Shown here: one piece after another, positions 26,154-35,459 of the stretch
Numbering within the stretch: position 1 is the first letter of the stretch
How the letters are laid out: the number at the start of each line of letters is the position of its first letter
NCBI RefSeq assembly: GCF_023631325.1
Contig: NZ_JALQDG010000027.1
Location: forward strand, 1-64,000
Length of the DNA: 64,000 nucleotides
Source of the DNA: Caballeronia sp. INDeC2
Lineage (GTDB): Bacteria; Pseudomonadota; Gammaproteobacteria; Burkholderiales; Burkholderiaceae
Direction: 5' to 3'
Position numbers and translations under genes: made by a program
Notes under the pieces: model-generated
What the model saw: only the letters and a program-made list of their open reading frames with translations
Database searches by the model: none
What the model was told of the DNA's origin: nothing

Positions 26154-26924
26154 TCATGCGGCGGTCCATCCGCCGTCGAGCATAAGGGCGCTGCCGGTGA
26201 CGAGACTCGAGGCGGGGGACGCGAGAAAAACTATGGCGCCTGTCACCTCATGAAGTTGCCCTATACGGCCGAGCGCCGTGCGCTGACTTGCCCAATCGCG
26301 AAATGCCACGTCGTCGAGCATGCCTGCGGTCATCGGTGTCTCGATGAACGTCGGGCATAAGGTGTTCACGCGGATGCCCGCCGGACCAAGCTCCCATGCG
26401 AGCGCCTTAGTCATGCCCTCAATCGCGTGCTTGCTCGCACAATATAGCGTGCGGCGCGGACTGCCGACATGCCCCATCTGCGAAGACACGTTAACAATTG
26501 TGCCGGGCTGCTGTGCGTCGAACAATCGGCGCGCGAACGCGCGGGCAACATAGAACATCGCTTTAACGTTGAGCTCAAGCACCGCGTCGATGTCCTCGTC
26601 CCCGATTTCGATCAGAGGCTTCGGTCGGTTCGTTCCAGCGTTGTTCACGAGGATGTCGTAGGGCAGGTCGGTTTTCCCGATTACGCGATCCACGTCTGCG
26701 GATTGTGTTACGTCCAGCAACCGGCTCTCGCAAGCGTGACCCTCAGCGCGTAGCGCTTCGCAGACGGCATCGAGCGATTCCTGCCGGCGTGCCGCGAGTG
26801 TGACGTGCGCGCCGCTTCGTGCGAGCGCAACACCGGCAGCGAGTCCAATGCCGCTGCTACCCCCCGTGACGAGCGCGCGCGCGCCAACAAGCGAAAAGTT
26901 CGGCCCTGCTGGCAGCGCAATCAT
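26154..26924 (-). CDS. short-chain dehydrogenase/reductase
   Basis: 256 aa classical SDR. Cofactor motif TGGSSGIGLAAG (residues about 20-31), AARRQE after beta2 suggesting NADP use, NNAG, catalytic Ser in VNVSSQMG and Y-x-x-x-K in YCASK. The C-terminus LVTGSALMLDGGWTAA is standard. It is the first gene of the minus-strand operon SDR-aldolase-hydrolase. A close but ruined relative lies at 29161-29770. Substrate unknown, likely an intermediate alcohol or keto group. Confidence 0.9.
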   Translation of the reverse strand: MIALPAGPNFSLVGARALVTGGSSGIGLAAGVALARSGAHVTLAARRQESLDAVCEALRAEGHACESRLLDVTQSADVDRVIGKTDLPYDILVNNAGTNRPKPLIEIGDEDIDAVLELNVKAMFYVARAFARRLFDAQQPGTIVNVSSQMGHVGSPRRTLYCASKHAIEGMTKALAWELGPAGIRVNTLCPTFIETPMTAGMLDDVAFRDWASQRTALGRIGQLHEVTGAIVFLASPASSLVTGSALMLDGGWTAA

Positions 26925-27082
26925 AAGCGGGCCTCGCGCGCGCGGCGGCTGCGCACGTCAACACCGATGCGTTTCAGGTATCGGAACATCGTTTTCTCCT
27001 TCGCCATCACTTTGCGGCTAACCGAAAGGTGCTAACGGCGCTGACTTTTCGGTGCCCGGGTTTACACTAATTTCCACATATT

Positions 27083-27113
27083 TGTGACCAAAGCATATTC
27101 CTTATTGCCCGAA
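27083..27113. promoter_or_regulatory. DeoR-type operator between the SDR operon and the porin gene
   Basis: On the minus strand, TTCGGGCAAT (27113-27104) and a degenerate partner TTTGGTCACA (27092-27083) with 21-bp spacing. It lies in the 388-bp divergent spacer (26925-27312), about 160-190 bp from the SDR start. A TATAAT at 27244-27249 is a plausible -10 for the porin, but its -35 is poor. Nothing else is seen in this spacer. Confidence 0.5.
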
Positions 27114-27312
27114 CGGTCAATAAAAGTGTTGATATGCAGATTTTGACGTACTGCGAAATGGGGTGGTGGGTTCGCGAAAGCCGCAAGGATCGGCGTGCGC
27201 AAAAACTACGGTTGGTGATCGCGAACACTCACAGTCATCCTCGTATAATTAGTAGTACGAATTAGAGAACCCACTTGGCATGCGATATCAAACAGGATTG
27301 GAGAGCGCGGTG

Positions 27313-28440
27313 ATGAAAAAGAAATGGTGGCTTGCGGGCATGACCTGTCTACTTGTGCACGCCGGTGCGCATGCGCAAAGCAGCGTTACGCTTTATGGGG
27401 CGGCTGACGCTGGGATTAACTTCCTGAGCAATACGGGCGGCTCGCATGCATGGCAGTTTGCGGACGGTGCATTTCAGCCCAACGAACTGGGATTCAGGGG
27501 TATTGAGGATCTCGGCGGCGGTAACCGCGCGCTCTTCGTGCTGGAGAATGGTTACCACCTGGGCACGGGTCAGTTAAATCAGGGAGGTGCATTGTTTGGT
27601 CGCCAAGCCTACGTCGGCCTCGGCAATTCGCTGGGGACGCTCACCTTCGGGATTCAATACGACTTTGCGCTCGACTTTACGGCGCTATTCAACACTAGCG
27701 CGTACGGGAGCGGCTACGGCGTTCACCTCGGCAATTTCGACCGTCAGGGCGGTGCGCGTTTGCAGAATGCCGTAAAGTTCGTGAGCAACGCCTATCACGG
27801 CCTCGTCGTCGGGGCAATGTATTCGTTCAGCAATCGCGCGGGCGACTTTCACAGCGGAAGTGCGTGGAGTTCCGGCTTCAGCTACACCATGGGGCCGTTC
27901 GCAGCAGGCGGCAACTACACGCGCCTGAATTCGCCCAGCGGGCTCGGCGCGATCGATCCTTACGCGGCGATGGGCGTGACGTCGATGCTCGGTCAAACCG
28001 TTGCGACTGCGGGACCAAACGGTACCGTCACCGATCTTTATTCGGCCACGCCCTTTCCTGTCGAATCTCAGTCGATCTACGGTATCGGAGCGTCATGGAC
28101 GATTGATAAACTGGTCTTTGCGGGAGATTTCAGCGATACTGTTTTCAAGGGATTCGGAAGAACATCGTCGCTCCGTGTATATGAGCCGGGCATCCGATAT
28201 TTGCTGTCTCCAGCGACGACGCTGATAGCCGCGTACCAGTACTCCACATTTGAGGGTCACCACTGGCACGAAGCCGCGCTGTCTGCGCACTATCTGTTGT
28301 CCAAGCGCACGGAACTATATGCGTCGGTCGACTGGATGCGGGCGTCTGAAGGCGTAGACGCGGTCATTGGTTATAGCTTCACCCCATCATCGAGCCGAAA
28401 TCAGACCGCGACGCGTATCGCGATGAAACACACCTGGTAG
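27313..28440 (+). CDS. Gram-negative porin
   Basis: 375 aa from the ATG at 27313, preceded by GGAGAGCGCGGTG and followed directly by a signal peptide (MKKKWWLAGMTCLLVHAGAH, cleavage after AQ). The mature protein starts SSVTLYGAADAGINF and carries GIEDLGGGNRALFVLENGY, FGRQAYVGLGNSLGTLTFGI and repeated amphipathic strands, ending HTW (aromatic end). This is the trimeric OmpC-like porin family of Burkholderiales. It is probably the outer-membrane entry route for the island's substrate, given its shared divergent control region. Confidence 0.9.
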   Translation: MKKKWWLAGMTCLLVHAGAHAQSSVTLYGAADAGINFLSNTGGSHAWQFADGAFQPNELGFRGIEDLGGGNRALFVLENGYHLGTGQLNQGGALFGRQAYVGLGNSLGTLTFGIQYDFALDFTALFNTSAYGSGYGVHLGNFDRQGGARLQNAVKFVSNAYHGLVVGAMYSFSNRAGDFHSGSAWSSGFSYTMGPFAAGGNYTRLNSPSGLGAIDPYAAMGVTSMLGQTVATAGPNGTVTDLYSATPFPVESQSIYGIGASWTIDKLVFAGDFSDTVFKGFGRTSSLRVYEPGIRYLLSPATTLIAAYQYSTFEGHHWHEAALSAHYLLSKRTELYASVDWMRASEGVDAVIGYSFTPSSSRNQTATRIAMKHTW

Positions 28441-28591
28441 TGGTCGTAAGCCAATGTCGGCGACGCCGCCACCCAACGAGATTGTAACCGCGTGACTGCT
28501 GCATCAGAATAGGTCCTTCTTCTTTCTGCGGCTCTCCCTCGCTGTATACACATCCTTACGTTGTATTTCCACGAAACGATTGGGAGTTATC

Positions 28592-28894
28592 GTGAACACA
28601 AAGCTTACAAGCATCGCTTTATCGTCGATTGTGATCGCCGCGGCGGTCTCCTTTACCTCACCGTCGTATTCGCAGAATGCCAGTCCGAGTGGCACTGATG
28701 CGACGCAAGCTGCACCGACAACAAAAGAGCAGAAAAAGGCGGCGCGGAAACAGGCTCGAATGAAGAAGAACGCAGAACTGAAAAAGCTCGAGGATTCGGG
28801 CTATAACCCGGGCAGGGCAAACGATCCGAACTACCCTGCAAACATTCAGAACGCTCAAAAAAAGGCGGGAGTCGGAGCAGGTGCGAGTCAGTAA
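28592..28894 (+). CDS. small secreted DUF4148-like protein
   Basis: 100 aa from the GTG at 28592, after TTGGGAGTTATC. A signal peptide (IALSSIVIAAAVSFTSPSYS) precedes a Lys/Ala-rich helix (EQKKAARKQARMKKNAELKK). The end LEDSGYNPGRANDPNYPANI matches the short repeat of DUF4148 proteins, a common small periplasmic family of Burkholderia with no known role. It appears intact and stands alone. Confidence 0.75.
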   Translation: MNTKLTSIALSSIVIAAAVSFTSPSYSQNASPSGTDATQAAPTTKEQKKAARKQARMKKNAELKKLEDSGYNPGRANDPNYPANIQNAQKKAGVGAGASQ

Positions 28895-29016
28895 AGGGAA
28901 AGGAGCGGAAAGCAGTAACCCTCGCGCGATTTTGGTTCGAGTATCCCGCTTGGGCCGGATACTCGGCCGCGCGGCAAGCTCCCGCATGATCATGCCTCGT
29001 TTTCACATACAGCAAG

Positions 29017-29130
29017 TCATGCAGTGGTCAGCATGGCCTCATACTCACCCGGAGTGCAGAAACCGATAGAGCTGTCCAACCGCTGTCGATCGTAATAGCC
29101 GTTGATCCAGCCGACGATATCCAGAACTAC
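29017..29130 (-). pseudogene. IS3-family OrfB C-terminal remnant
   Basis: Minus-strand reading gives GWINGYYDRQRLDSSIGFCT, then PGEYEAML and a stop at 29017. This is the last conserved piece of IS3-family integrase-core transposases (YNRxRxHSSIGYxTP). Only about 35 residues remain. Its diverged sequence shows it is unrelated to the copy at 7065-7976. Confidence 0.65.
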
Positions 29131-29160
29131 CTAAGCACGAATTATATAGGAAAACGAATA

Positions 29161-29770
29161 ATGGCTTTCGATTCGAAAGTACCCAATCCTTATATGACGA
29201 CATTCCCTCTTGGTCCCGACTTGCACTCGATGGCCGGCGCGCGCTCGTGACGGGCGGCAGTAGCGAGCAGCATCGGCCTCATGGGCGCCGTGGCGCTCGC
29301 GCGCCGGCACCCACGTCACGTGGGCGGCGCCGACCCGCTGGCCGAGGCCTGCGACGCGCTGCGCGCAGAACGCCTCGCCTGCAACCAGATTGTGCTCAAC
29401 GTGAACGATCCGGCCGCCGTCGAAACGGCGTTCGACGACTAGCTCGGCAAACTTGGTTCGCCGTTCGACGTACTGGGCAACAATGCTGGTGCCCATCGGA
29501 ACCACTGATCGAACTGGAGGAGGCTTAAATCGATGCCGTGCTCGAACTCAACGTCAAGGCCATGTTTTACGTGACTCGGGCGCTTGCGCGACGTCTTTTT
29601 CTACACGGCGGCGGCTCGATTATCAAGTCTCGTCGCAGATGCGCCACGTCGACAGCCCGCCACGCACACTGTACTACGCGAGCAAGCGCGCGATCGGGGG
29701 GCACGACGAACAGGCCGGCCTCCTGACCGGCAGCGCTCTGATGCTCCACGGCGGGTGGACTGCAGTGTGA
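29161..29770 (+). pseudogene. short-chain dehydrogenase pseudogene
   Basis: Pieces of an SDR appear in changing frames: RRALVTGGSS, then LAEACDALRAERLACNQIVL, NNAGAH, AVLELNVKAMFYVTRALARR and finally LLTGSALMLHGGWTAV-stop. Stops lie at about 29440 and 29507 among others, and about 55 residues around the catalytic Y-x-x-x-K to the C-terminus are deleted. The surviving blocks match the intact SDR at 26154-26924 nearly word for word (ELNVKAMFYV, TGSALML, GGWTA), so the two are probably ancient duplicates. Confidence 0.75.
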
Positions 29771-29970
29771 AAACGATGACGTGCGCTCGGAACGTCACCT
29801 CGCATGTCCGCGTTTCGCCATCGACGTAAAGCACCTGTCAACTCACGAGTAGGCTCAGCGGCATCCGCCAGCACGTGGCCGCGATGGCTGCGGCAATAAA
29901 ACATCACCGGAAAATCGCTACCGACGGACGGTGACTAACGGACTAAACGGTATCCTGAAGCGGAGAAGCC

Positions 29971-31191
29971 ATGAATCATTTTTTTCGTCGCGAAGTGCTG
30001 CTTTTTTTCATCATCAGTCTGCTTTTTTTCGTTTGTATTCACGCCTTCGACCCCTTTCTGGCACCCTATATCATTTCGCTGGACGTTGAGGCGCGCACGA
30101 TGGGCATCATTATTGGCGCCACCGGCCTGGCCTCGATGCTGCTGCGTTTTCCAGCAGGCATCGTCTCCGACCGTTTGCATAACCGCAAACGCATCATCCA
30201 AATCAGCCTGTTGTTTACGATCTGTGCTTGGCCAGTCGTATTCTTCCATCCCACGCCGGAAACACTGTTCATCGCTAAGCTGGCCGATGGCGTGACCAGC
30301 GCCACTTGGGTGGTATACAACGTGATGTTCGTCGCTTTCTTCCCGCCACTGGAAGCGGCAGCGGCTGCGGCGCTCCTCAGCGTGGCCTCGCCGATCGGCA
30401 CGTTCATCGGTATCTCGCTGGCTGGGTTCATGGCACAGCATTTCGGTCCGCAGTCCAGTTTTCTCGTCGCCTCCGGCGCGGCGACACTGGCATTTTTTCT
30501 GACCTTTTTTATTCGCGAAGTGCGCCCGGAAAGAACGGAAGAGGAACGCCAGCATTCGGCACTTAGCATTCAGTTGCACGATAAATCGGCCTAGTTCCTG
30601 GGTGGGCTGTGTGCACTGGTCATGATGGTTCCGTTCGCTACCCGCGACACGCTTACGCCGCTGCTGGCCGAGAGCATGGGAATGGCACCGGCATCGCTAG
30701 CGACGCTGAGCGGTATTCATCTGTTTTTCTATGCGCTGGCCACTGCGCTCTGTGCACCGGTGTTTTACCGCTATCTCGGGCTCGGCAAATCAGCGGTGAT
30801 CGGTGGGGTACTTCAAGGGCTGGCCGCTATCGCCATGCCTTGGGTGGATAGCTTGTGGGCGTTGTTTGCTCTGCAGGCGCTGACCGGAGCTTCGTTCGGC
30901 GTCATCTCAACGGTGCTTAATTCGCTGATTGTCACCCGCACGCCGGCTTGGCAGCAGTCAACGCGCGTCGGGTTATACCAAAGCATTTATTCTGCCGGGA
31001 TTTTCTTTGGTCCGGTGCTGATGGGTTACATCAAATACTACTTCGCTCTTCAGCAAGGCTTCGTGGTGATCGGGGTAATCGCGCTAGCCTCGGTGCTGCT
31101 GATTCGCTCAGTCATCCACTTGGTGGAGTGCCGTCGCCCTGCGCAGCAACTGGCCGAAGAAGCGGCCGCGCGAATTCGGACAACCAGATAA
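29971..31191 (+). pseudogene. MFS transporter interrupted by one amber codon
   Basis: 406 codons in one frame, broken only by TAG at 30592-30594. The first half (207 aa, six helices) begins FFRREVLLFFIISLLFF and carries the MFS loop GIVSDRLHNRKRII. The second half resumes FLGGLCALVMMVPFATRDTL and carries the other six helices. The stop falls at the central cytoplasmic loop. The gene has a good ribosome binding site (GCGGAGAAGCC). The protein resembles sugar-efflux/DHA-type MFS carriers. It is recently inactivated, a sequencing error, or a suppressed codon. A free restart at the Met codons at 30622-30625 would make only a half transporter. Confidence 0.8.
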
Positions 31192-31232
31192 GTGAAGCGC
31201 GTGAGGCTTGAGCCCATTTGATTACAGATAAG

Positions 31233-31565
31233 TCAGTCGCCCAGTTTTCGGACGTATCTGAGGCCGGTGGCGAAATCTGGCACTCGCTTCAGGCCTTGCC
31301 AAATGGTCTTAATACCGGGTTCGCCGTTGCCTTTGCGCGCAGGAACCTTCTTCTGCAGTTCCATGAAAGCATCCTTGGCAATCAATGCAGCAAGTGCCTT
31401 GCGACGTTCGTGGGTCGCAGCGATCTCCTCAGCCGAAAGCTCTCGAATACGCTGCCCCGATACTGTCCATGCGGCAATCGCCTGGTCGAGCCGGTGTAGA
31501 TGAGCTTCGCATATAGCGAGAACTTCTTCGCGCGTAACGATTCGAACAACCTTCGGCCCACTCAT
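31233..31565 (-). pseudogene. chimeric ORF: hypothetical-protein N-terminus fused to IS4/Tn5-type transposase tail
   Basis: 110 aa in one open frame made from two unrelated parts. Residues 1 to about 75 (MSGPKVVRIVTREEVLAICE ... ALIAKDAFMELQKKV) resemble the start of a much longer conserved hypothetical protein. From about residue 76 the sequence KGNGEPGIKTIWQGLKRVPD matches the very C-terminus of IS4-family (Tn5/IS50-like) transposases (GDGEPGVKTIWRGLxRxxDF). An insertion followed by deletion must have joined them in frame. The product is unlikely to keep either function. Confidence 0.6.
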
Positions 31566-31639
31566 GCTACGACCTCCGTTTTCAGGGCTGCGTCGATTGC
31601 CGCTTTCAGGCGAGCTTTTTCCACTTCTGGCTCGTGATA
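31562..31639 (-). pseudogene. 3' tail of the gene that preceded the chimeric ORF
   Basis: About 25 codons (YHEPEVEKARLKAAIDAALK, then TEVVA-stop) end in a TGA that overlaps the ATG of the chimeric ORF (ATGA). This shows the two genes were once a coupled operon. The rest was lost where the truncated regulator begins at about 31650. Family not recognised. Confidence 0.4.
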
Positions 31640-31649
31640 CCAGGCTTGA

Positions 31650-33407
31650 GATGAAACGCAGACCTTGCGCGCGACCGTCGACTGGAGCTACGCCCTCTTG
31701 CCGCCTGTCTTGCAGACGGTCCTCGCCCGGATCAGTCTGTTCGCGGGCGCGTTCACGCTGGATTCAGCCCAGCGAATGATCGGCGGCGGCGGCATGGCGC
31801 GGGGCCAAGTGACGGCCGCAATCGGAGAGCTCGTCGACAAGTCACTGCTGTGCGCCATTCCAAATCTCCCGCAGATGCAGTATCGGCTGCTCGATACGAT
31901 ACGCGCGTATGCGCGGGACCGCCTCGTCGAGAGCGGAACGAATCGCGAATGGCGCGGCCGTCACGCCCGGCATGTCCTCGAAATCTTTCGGACGGCGGAG
32001 AAATTCGCGGCGCAACGGGTGGAAATCGACTGGAGCCGGACTTTCGGGCTGTATCTCGACGATCTTCGCGCGGCCATCGACTGGGGCTTTTCCGAAGACG
32101 GAACCCCGGCGATCGCCATCGAACTCGTTGTCGTCAGCATCGCTGCGTCGATGCAGTTCTCGATGATCGAGGAATGCCTGCGCCGCGTCGACGCCGCGCT
32201 GAACGCGCTCGGCCGCCTTGCCGCCGGGAGAGGGGATTCGTTGCCTCTGGCCGAATGGGAGATGAAGCTGCGCGCGGCGCGCGGTGCGGGCCTGCTGTTT
32301 CGGAGCGTCGGCAATCACACCAGTGAAGCATTCGCCGCAGCGCTGTCGCTCGCGGAAAAAGCGGGCGACATCGAATATCAGTTGCGCGGCTTGTGGGGCT
32401 GCTGGAGTCATGCCTACCTCAACGGAAGTTACATCGAGGCGCTTTCGATAGCCGCGCGATTTGCGGAAGTCGCCGCACGCTCGCGCTGGTCGAGCGACCG
32501 GATGGTGGCGCGCCGAATGGCCGCCATCTCGCATCTCTGTCTGGGGCGTCTCGGCGAAGCGCTGGCGGAGCTGGAACATATCCGTATTCCGGACGACCAT
32601 TCGAGCCGTGCCGAGCGTGTCCGGTTCCTGTACGACGAGCGCAGCATGACCCACTCGGTGCTGGCACAGGCGTTCGCGTTTCTCGGTCGGCGCGACGATG
32701 CGGCGCTCGCGGCGCAGCAGGCACTCGACGATGCGCAGGCACTCGATCACACCGCGTCGATATGCTATGCGCTGAGCGAAGCGGTGTGCCCGACCGCACT
32801 GCTGCGCGACGACTCCGCCGCGCTCGGTCTTGCCGTTCGTGCGCTCATCGAAGCCACGCGCAGGCATGGCGTGTCGACATGGAAGGCGCGCGCGGAGATG
32901 TGGCGCGGCCTGCTCGCACTGCGCGCGGGTCGAGTGGATGCGTACGAAGCTAGCATCGCGCCATCGCTCGATGAGATCGGCGACGCGCGATATTGCGTGG
33001 TGCTCGCGGCCTACCTCTCCGAAACTGCGACCGGGCTTGCGCGACTCGGACGCATCATCGAGGCGTCGGAACTGCTCGATCACGCGATAGCGCGCGCGAC
33101 GCGCAGAAGGGACGCGTTTTCATGGGTGGAACTGCTGCGCGCGAAGGCGGACGTCCTGCTGATGCAGGGACATTCGGAAGGTCTGCGCCTCGCGACCATC
33201 ATATTGCCGAACGTTTTGCACATCGCGCGGGAGCAGGGCTTCGTGGCGTGGGAGGCGCGTTGCAGGCGCAGTTTCGAATGGATGAGACACGTCATCGGAA
33301 CTTCGCCCGCGGCGGCGGCCATGCTCGAATCGACGATGCCGAAGCTTCCTGATTGCCTGGATTTTCCGCTCGCGACCGTGGGCCCCGTGCGTCGCGCGAC
33401 GGCCTGA
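31650..33407 (+). pseudogene. 5'-truncated AfsR/SARP-like ATPase regulator
   Basis: The frame opens at a junction (stop at 31647-31649) directly into QTLRATVDWSYALLP, a block always found in the middle of AfsR-like transcription factors just after the NB-ARC ATPase. It continues with LFAGAFTLDSAQ, VTAAIGELVDKSLL and YRLLDTIRAYARDRL (winged-helix part). The rest is about 430 residues of TPR-like helices (for example LAQAFAFLGRRDDAALAAQQ). The expected N-terminal DNA-binding domain and Walker motifs are missing, so it cannot regulate normally. A TTG at 31665 gives a 580-aa ORF, but there is no credible promoter. It precedes the two hydrolase genes and may once have controlled them. Confidence 0.7.
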
Positions 33408-33519
33408 CTGGCGCGAAATTTCAGGACTTTTCAGGCGGACACAAGGCGCTCGCGCCCGTGAATCGCTAGTCTTCGATGTACGTGCCTGGCGATGGGCATG
33501 CTTCCCAAGAGGAGGGCTC

Positions 33520-34248
33520 ATGAAACTTCACGGGTCGATGGTCGATTTCGCGCGTCCCGACGGACGTGGGTTGAGTGGCTATTTGAGCGCGCCGGAAGAT
33601 CCCGCGTATGCGCCCGCCGTTCTGGTGGTACAGGAATGGTGGGGATTGAACGACCAGATACGCGGCGTGGCAGACCGGCTTGCGAGCGCGGGCTACTTCG
33701 CTCTCGTTCCCGACCTCTATCGAGGCCGGACGACGGTCGAAGAGGAGGAAGCGCATCACCTGATGAATGGCCTCGATTTCGCCGAGGTGGCCGCGCAAGA
33801 TTTGGCTGGTGCATTGCAATATCTCGGAACGAAAGCGAACCGCATCGGTGCGATGGGTTATTGCATGGGAGGCGCACTGACACTGCTCGCGCTGTGTCAG
33901 CATTCCGCACTTTCCGCCGGCGTCATGTGGTATGGCTTCCCGCCTCTCGAGTACGTGGAACCAGCGAAGATCCGCGCACCGGTGATCGGTCACTTCGCGA
34001 TTCAGGATGCGTTCTTTTCCATCGACACGGTGAACGAGCTAGAAAAGCGGCTGCACGACGCCGGTGTGAAAGCGACTTTCTATCGATATCTGGCGCATCA
34101 CGGATTCGCAAACGAGAACGCCGTTGGTCCGGGGCGCATATCCCGCACCCAATTCGATCCCGTTTGGTCCGAGAAGGCGTGGGACAGGACACTCACTTTT
34201 CTTGGCCGCACCTTGTGGACGCCCGCGCACGGAGATGCAACGGCGTGA
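33520..34248 (+). CDS. dienelactone hydrolase family protein
   Basis: 242 aa. The dienelactone hydrolase triad is visible: Cys in [13 protein letters not shown] (residue about 114), Asp in FAIQDAFFS and His in [10 protein letters not shown]. The N-terminus has the conserved [17 protein letters not shown]. Such enzymes open cis-dienelactone to maleylacetate or cleave similar esters in the cytoplasm. ATG at 33520 follows AAGAGGAGGGCTC. The next hydrolase gene starts 56 bp downstream, probably co-transcribed. The true substrate is unknown. Confidence 0.88.
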   Translation: MKLHGSMVDFARPDGRGLSGYLSAPEDPAYAPAVLVVQEWWGLNDQIRGVADRLASAGYFALVPDLYRGRTTVEEEEAHHLMNGLDFAEVAAQDLAGALQYLGTKANRIGAMGYCMGGALTLLALCQHSALSAGVMWYGFPPLEYVEPAKIRAPVIGHFAIQDAFFSIDTVNELEKRLHDAGVKATFYRYLAHHGFANENAVGPGRISRTQFDPVWSEKAWDRTLTFLGRTLWTPAHGDATA

Positions 34249-34303
34249 GAGCATCGACGCCGATAGTTTTCCGGCCCGTCGACGTCATATCGGAGGGGTG
34301 CAG

Positions 34304-35290
34304 ATGAACGAAGACGACTTGACAGTGACAGGCGCGACGCGGCGATGCATGCTCGGCGCGGCCGCATCTATCGCGGCGCTTTTCGCGGTGTCCCGCGCGT
34401 CGCATGCCGCTCAACGGAGCAGGAAGCTTCCCACGCAAGATCGGTTCTCTCAGGGAGACAAGGCCATGAACACGGTGACGATGAAGGATGGTGTCGAGAT
34501 TTTCTTCAAGGACTGGGGCAGCGGTCAACCGATCGTCTTCTCGCACGGTTGGCCATTGAGCGCCGATGACTGGGATTCACAAATGTCGTTCTTTCTGAGT
34601 CACGGCTTTCGCGTGATCGCACACGACCGTAGAGGCCACGGACGGTCGACTCAGACGGCCGATGGTCACGACATGGATCACTACGCCGACGACCTGGCCA
34701 CGCTGACCGCTCATCTCGACCTGAAGGACGCCATTCACGTCGGTCATTCCACGGGAGGCGGAGAGGTCGTGCGCTATATCGCGCGTCATGGCGAAAGCCG
34801 CGTGTCGAAGGCAGTATTGATCTCCGCCGTGCCGCCATTGATGGTGAAGACGCCGGCGAACCCCGATGGTCTGCCGAAAAGCGTGTTCGACGGATTTCAG
34901 GCGCAAGTCGCAAACAACCGCGCGCAGTTTTACCGCGATGTGCCGGCAGGGCCGTTCTATGGATTCAATCGCCCGGATGCGAAGGTGTCCGAGGGCGTCA
35001 TTCAGAACTGGTGGCGTCAAGGCATGCAGGGAGGCGCCAAAGCGCACTACGACGGAATCGTCGCATTCTCACAGACGGACTTCACCGAGGACTTAAAAAA
35101 AATCACCGTGCCTACGCTCGTGATGCACGGCGACGACGACCAGATCGTGCCATATGCCGACTCGGCGCCATTAAGCGCGAAGCTATTGCGCAACGGTACG
35201 CTCAAGACCTACAAGGGCTTTCCACACGGCATGCCGACCACGCAGGCGGAAACCATCAACGCCGATCTGCTTGCGTTCATCAAGTCCTGA
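34304..35290 (+). CDS. alpha/beta hydrolase, non-haem haloperoxidase/arylesterase type, exported
   Basis: 328 aa; ATG at 34304 follows TCGGAGGGGTGCAG. The first 38 residues look like a Tat signal ([20 protein letters not shown] ... SHA), placing the enzyme in the periplasm. The core begins [20 protein letters not shown] and has [21 protein letters not shown], nucleophile elbow [17 protein letters not shown], Asp in [10 protein letters not shown] and His in [11 protein letters not shown]. This matches cofactor-free chloroperoxidase/arylesterase enzymes. A Met at 34467 (MNTVTMKDG) would give the cytoplasmic form that is normal for the family, so the export signal is an addition worth noting. 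Confidence 0.85.
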   Translation: MNEDDLTVTGATRRCMLGAAASIAALFAVSRASHAAQRSRKLPTQDRFSQGDKAMNTVTMKDGVEIFFKDWGSGQPIVFSHGWPLSADDWDSQMSFFLSHGFRVIAHDRRGHGRSTQTADGHDMDHYADDLATLTAHLDLKDAIHVGHSTGGGEVVRYIARHGESRVSKAVLISAVPPLMVKTPANPDGLPKSVFDGFQAQVANNRAQFYRDVPAGPFYGFNRPDAKVSEGVIQNWWRQGMQGGAKAHYDGIVAFSQTDFTEDLKKITVPTLVMHGDDDQIVPYADSAPLSAKLLRNGTLKTYKGFPHGMPTTQAETINADLLAFIKS

Positions 35291-35335
35291 GCGATGCGGG
35301 CGAAACCGCGCGGTGAAAACGACGGTCAGCGAGAT

Positions 35336-35353
35336 GCGTGCCGTCCGGCACGC
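35336..35353 (+). terminator. hairpin after the exported hydrolase
   Basis: GCGTGCC-GTCC-GGCACGC, 7-bp perfect stem 46 bp after the stop, no T-tract. Confidence 0.3.
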
Positions 35354-35443
35354 GAAGGGCGTCATGACCGCGCATCTGCATGCTTACGATAAAGACAACA
35401 CCATGAACCAATTCTGATATTGGTGACCCTCAAAACGAAATGC

Positions 35444-35459
35444 CAACCTTCGGGTTGGT
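35444..35459. terminator. UUCG-capped hairpin
   Basis: CCAACC-TTCG-GGTTGG, a very stable tetraloop hairpin in A/T-rich surroundings (AAAACGAAATG before, TAGTTTGTG after). Could end transcription from the left. Between here and 35970 no gene can be supported. Confidence 0.4.
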
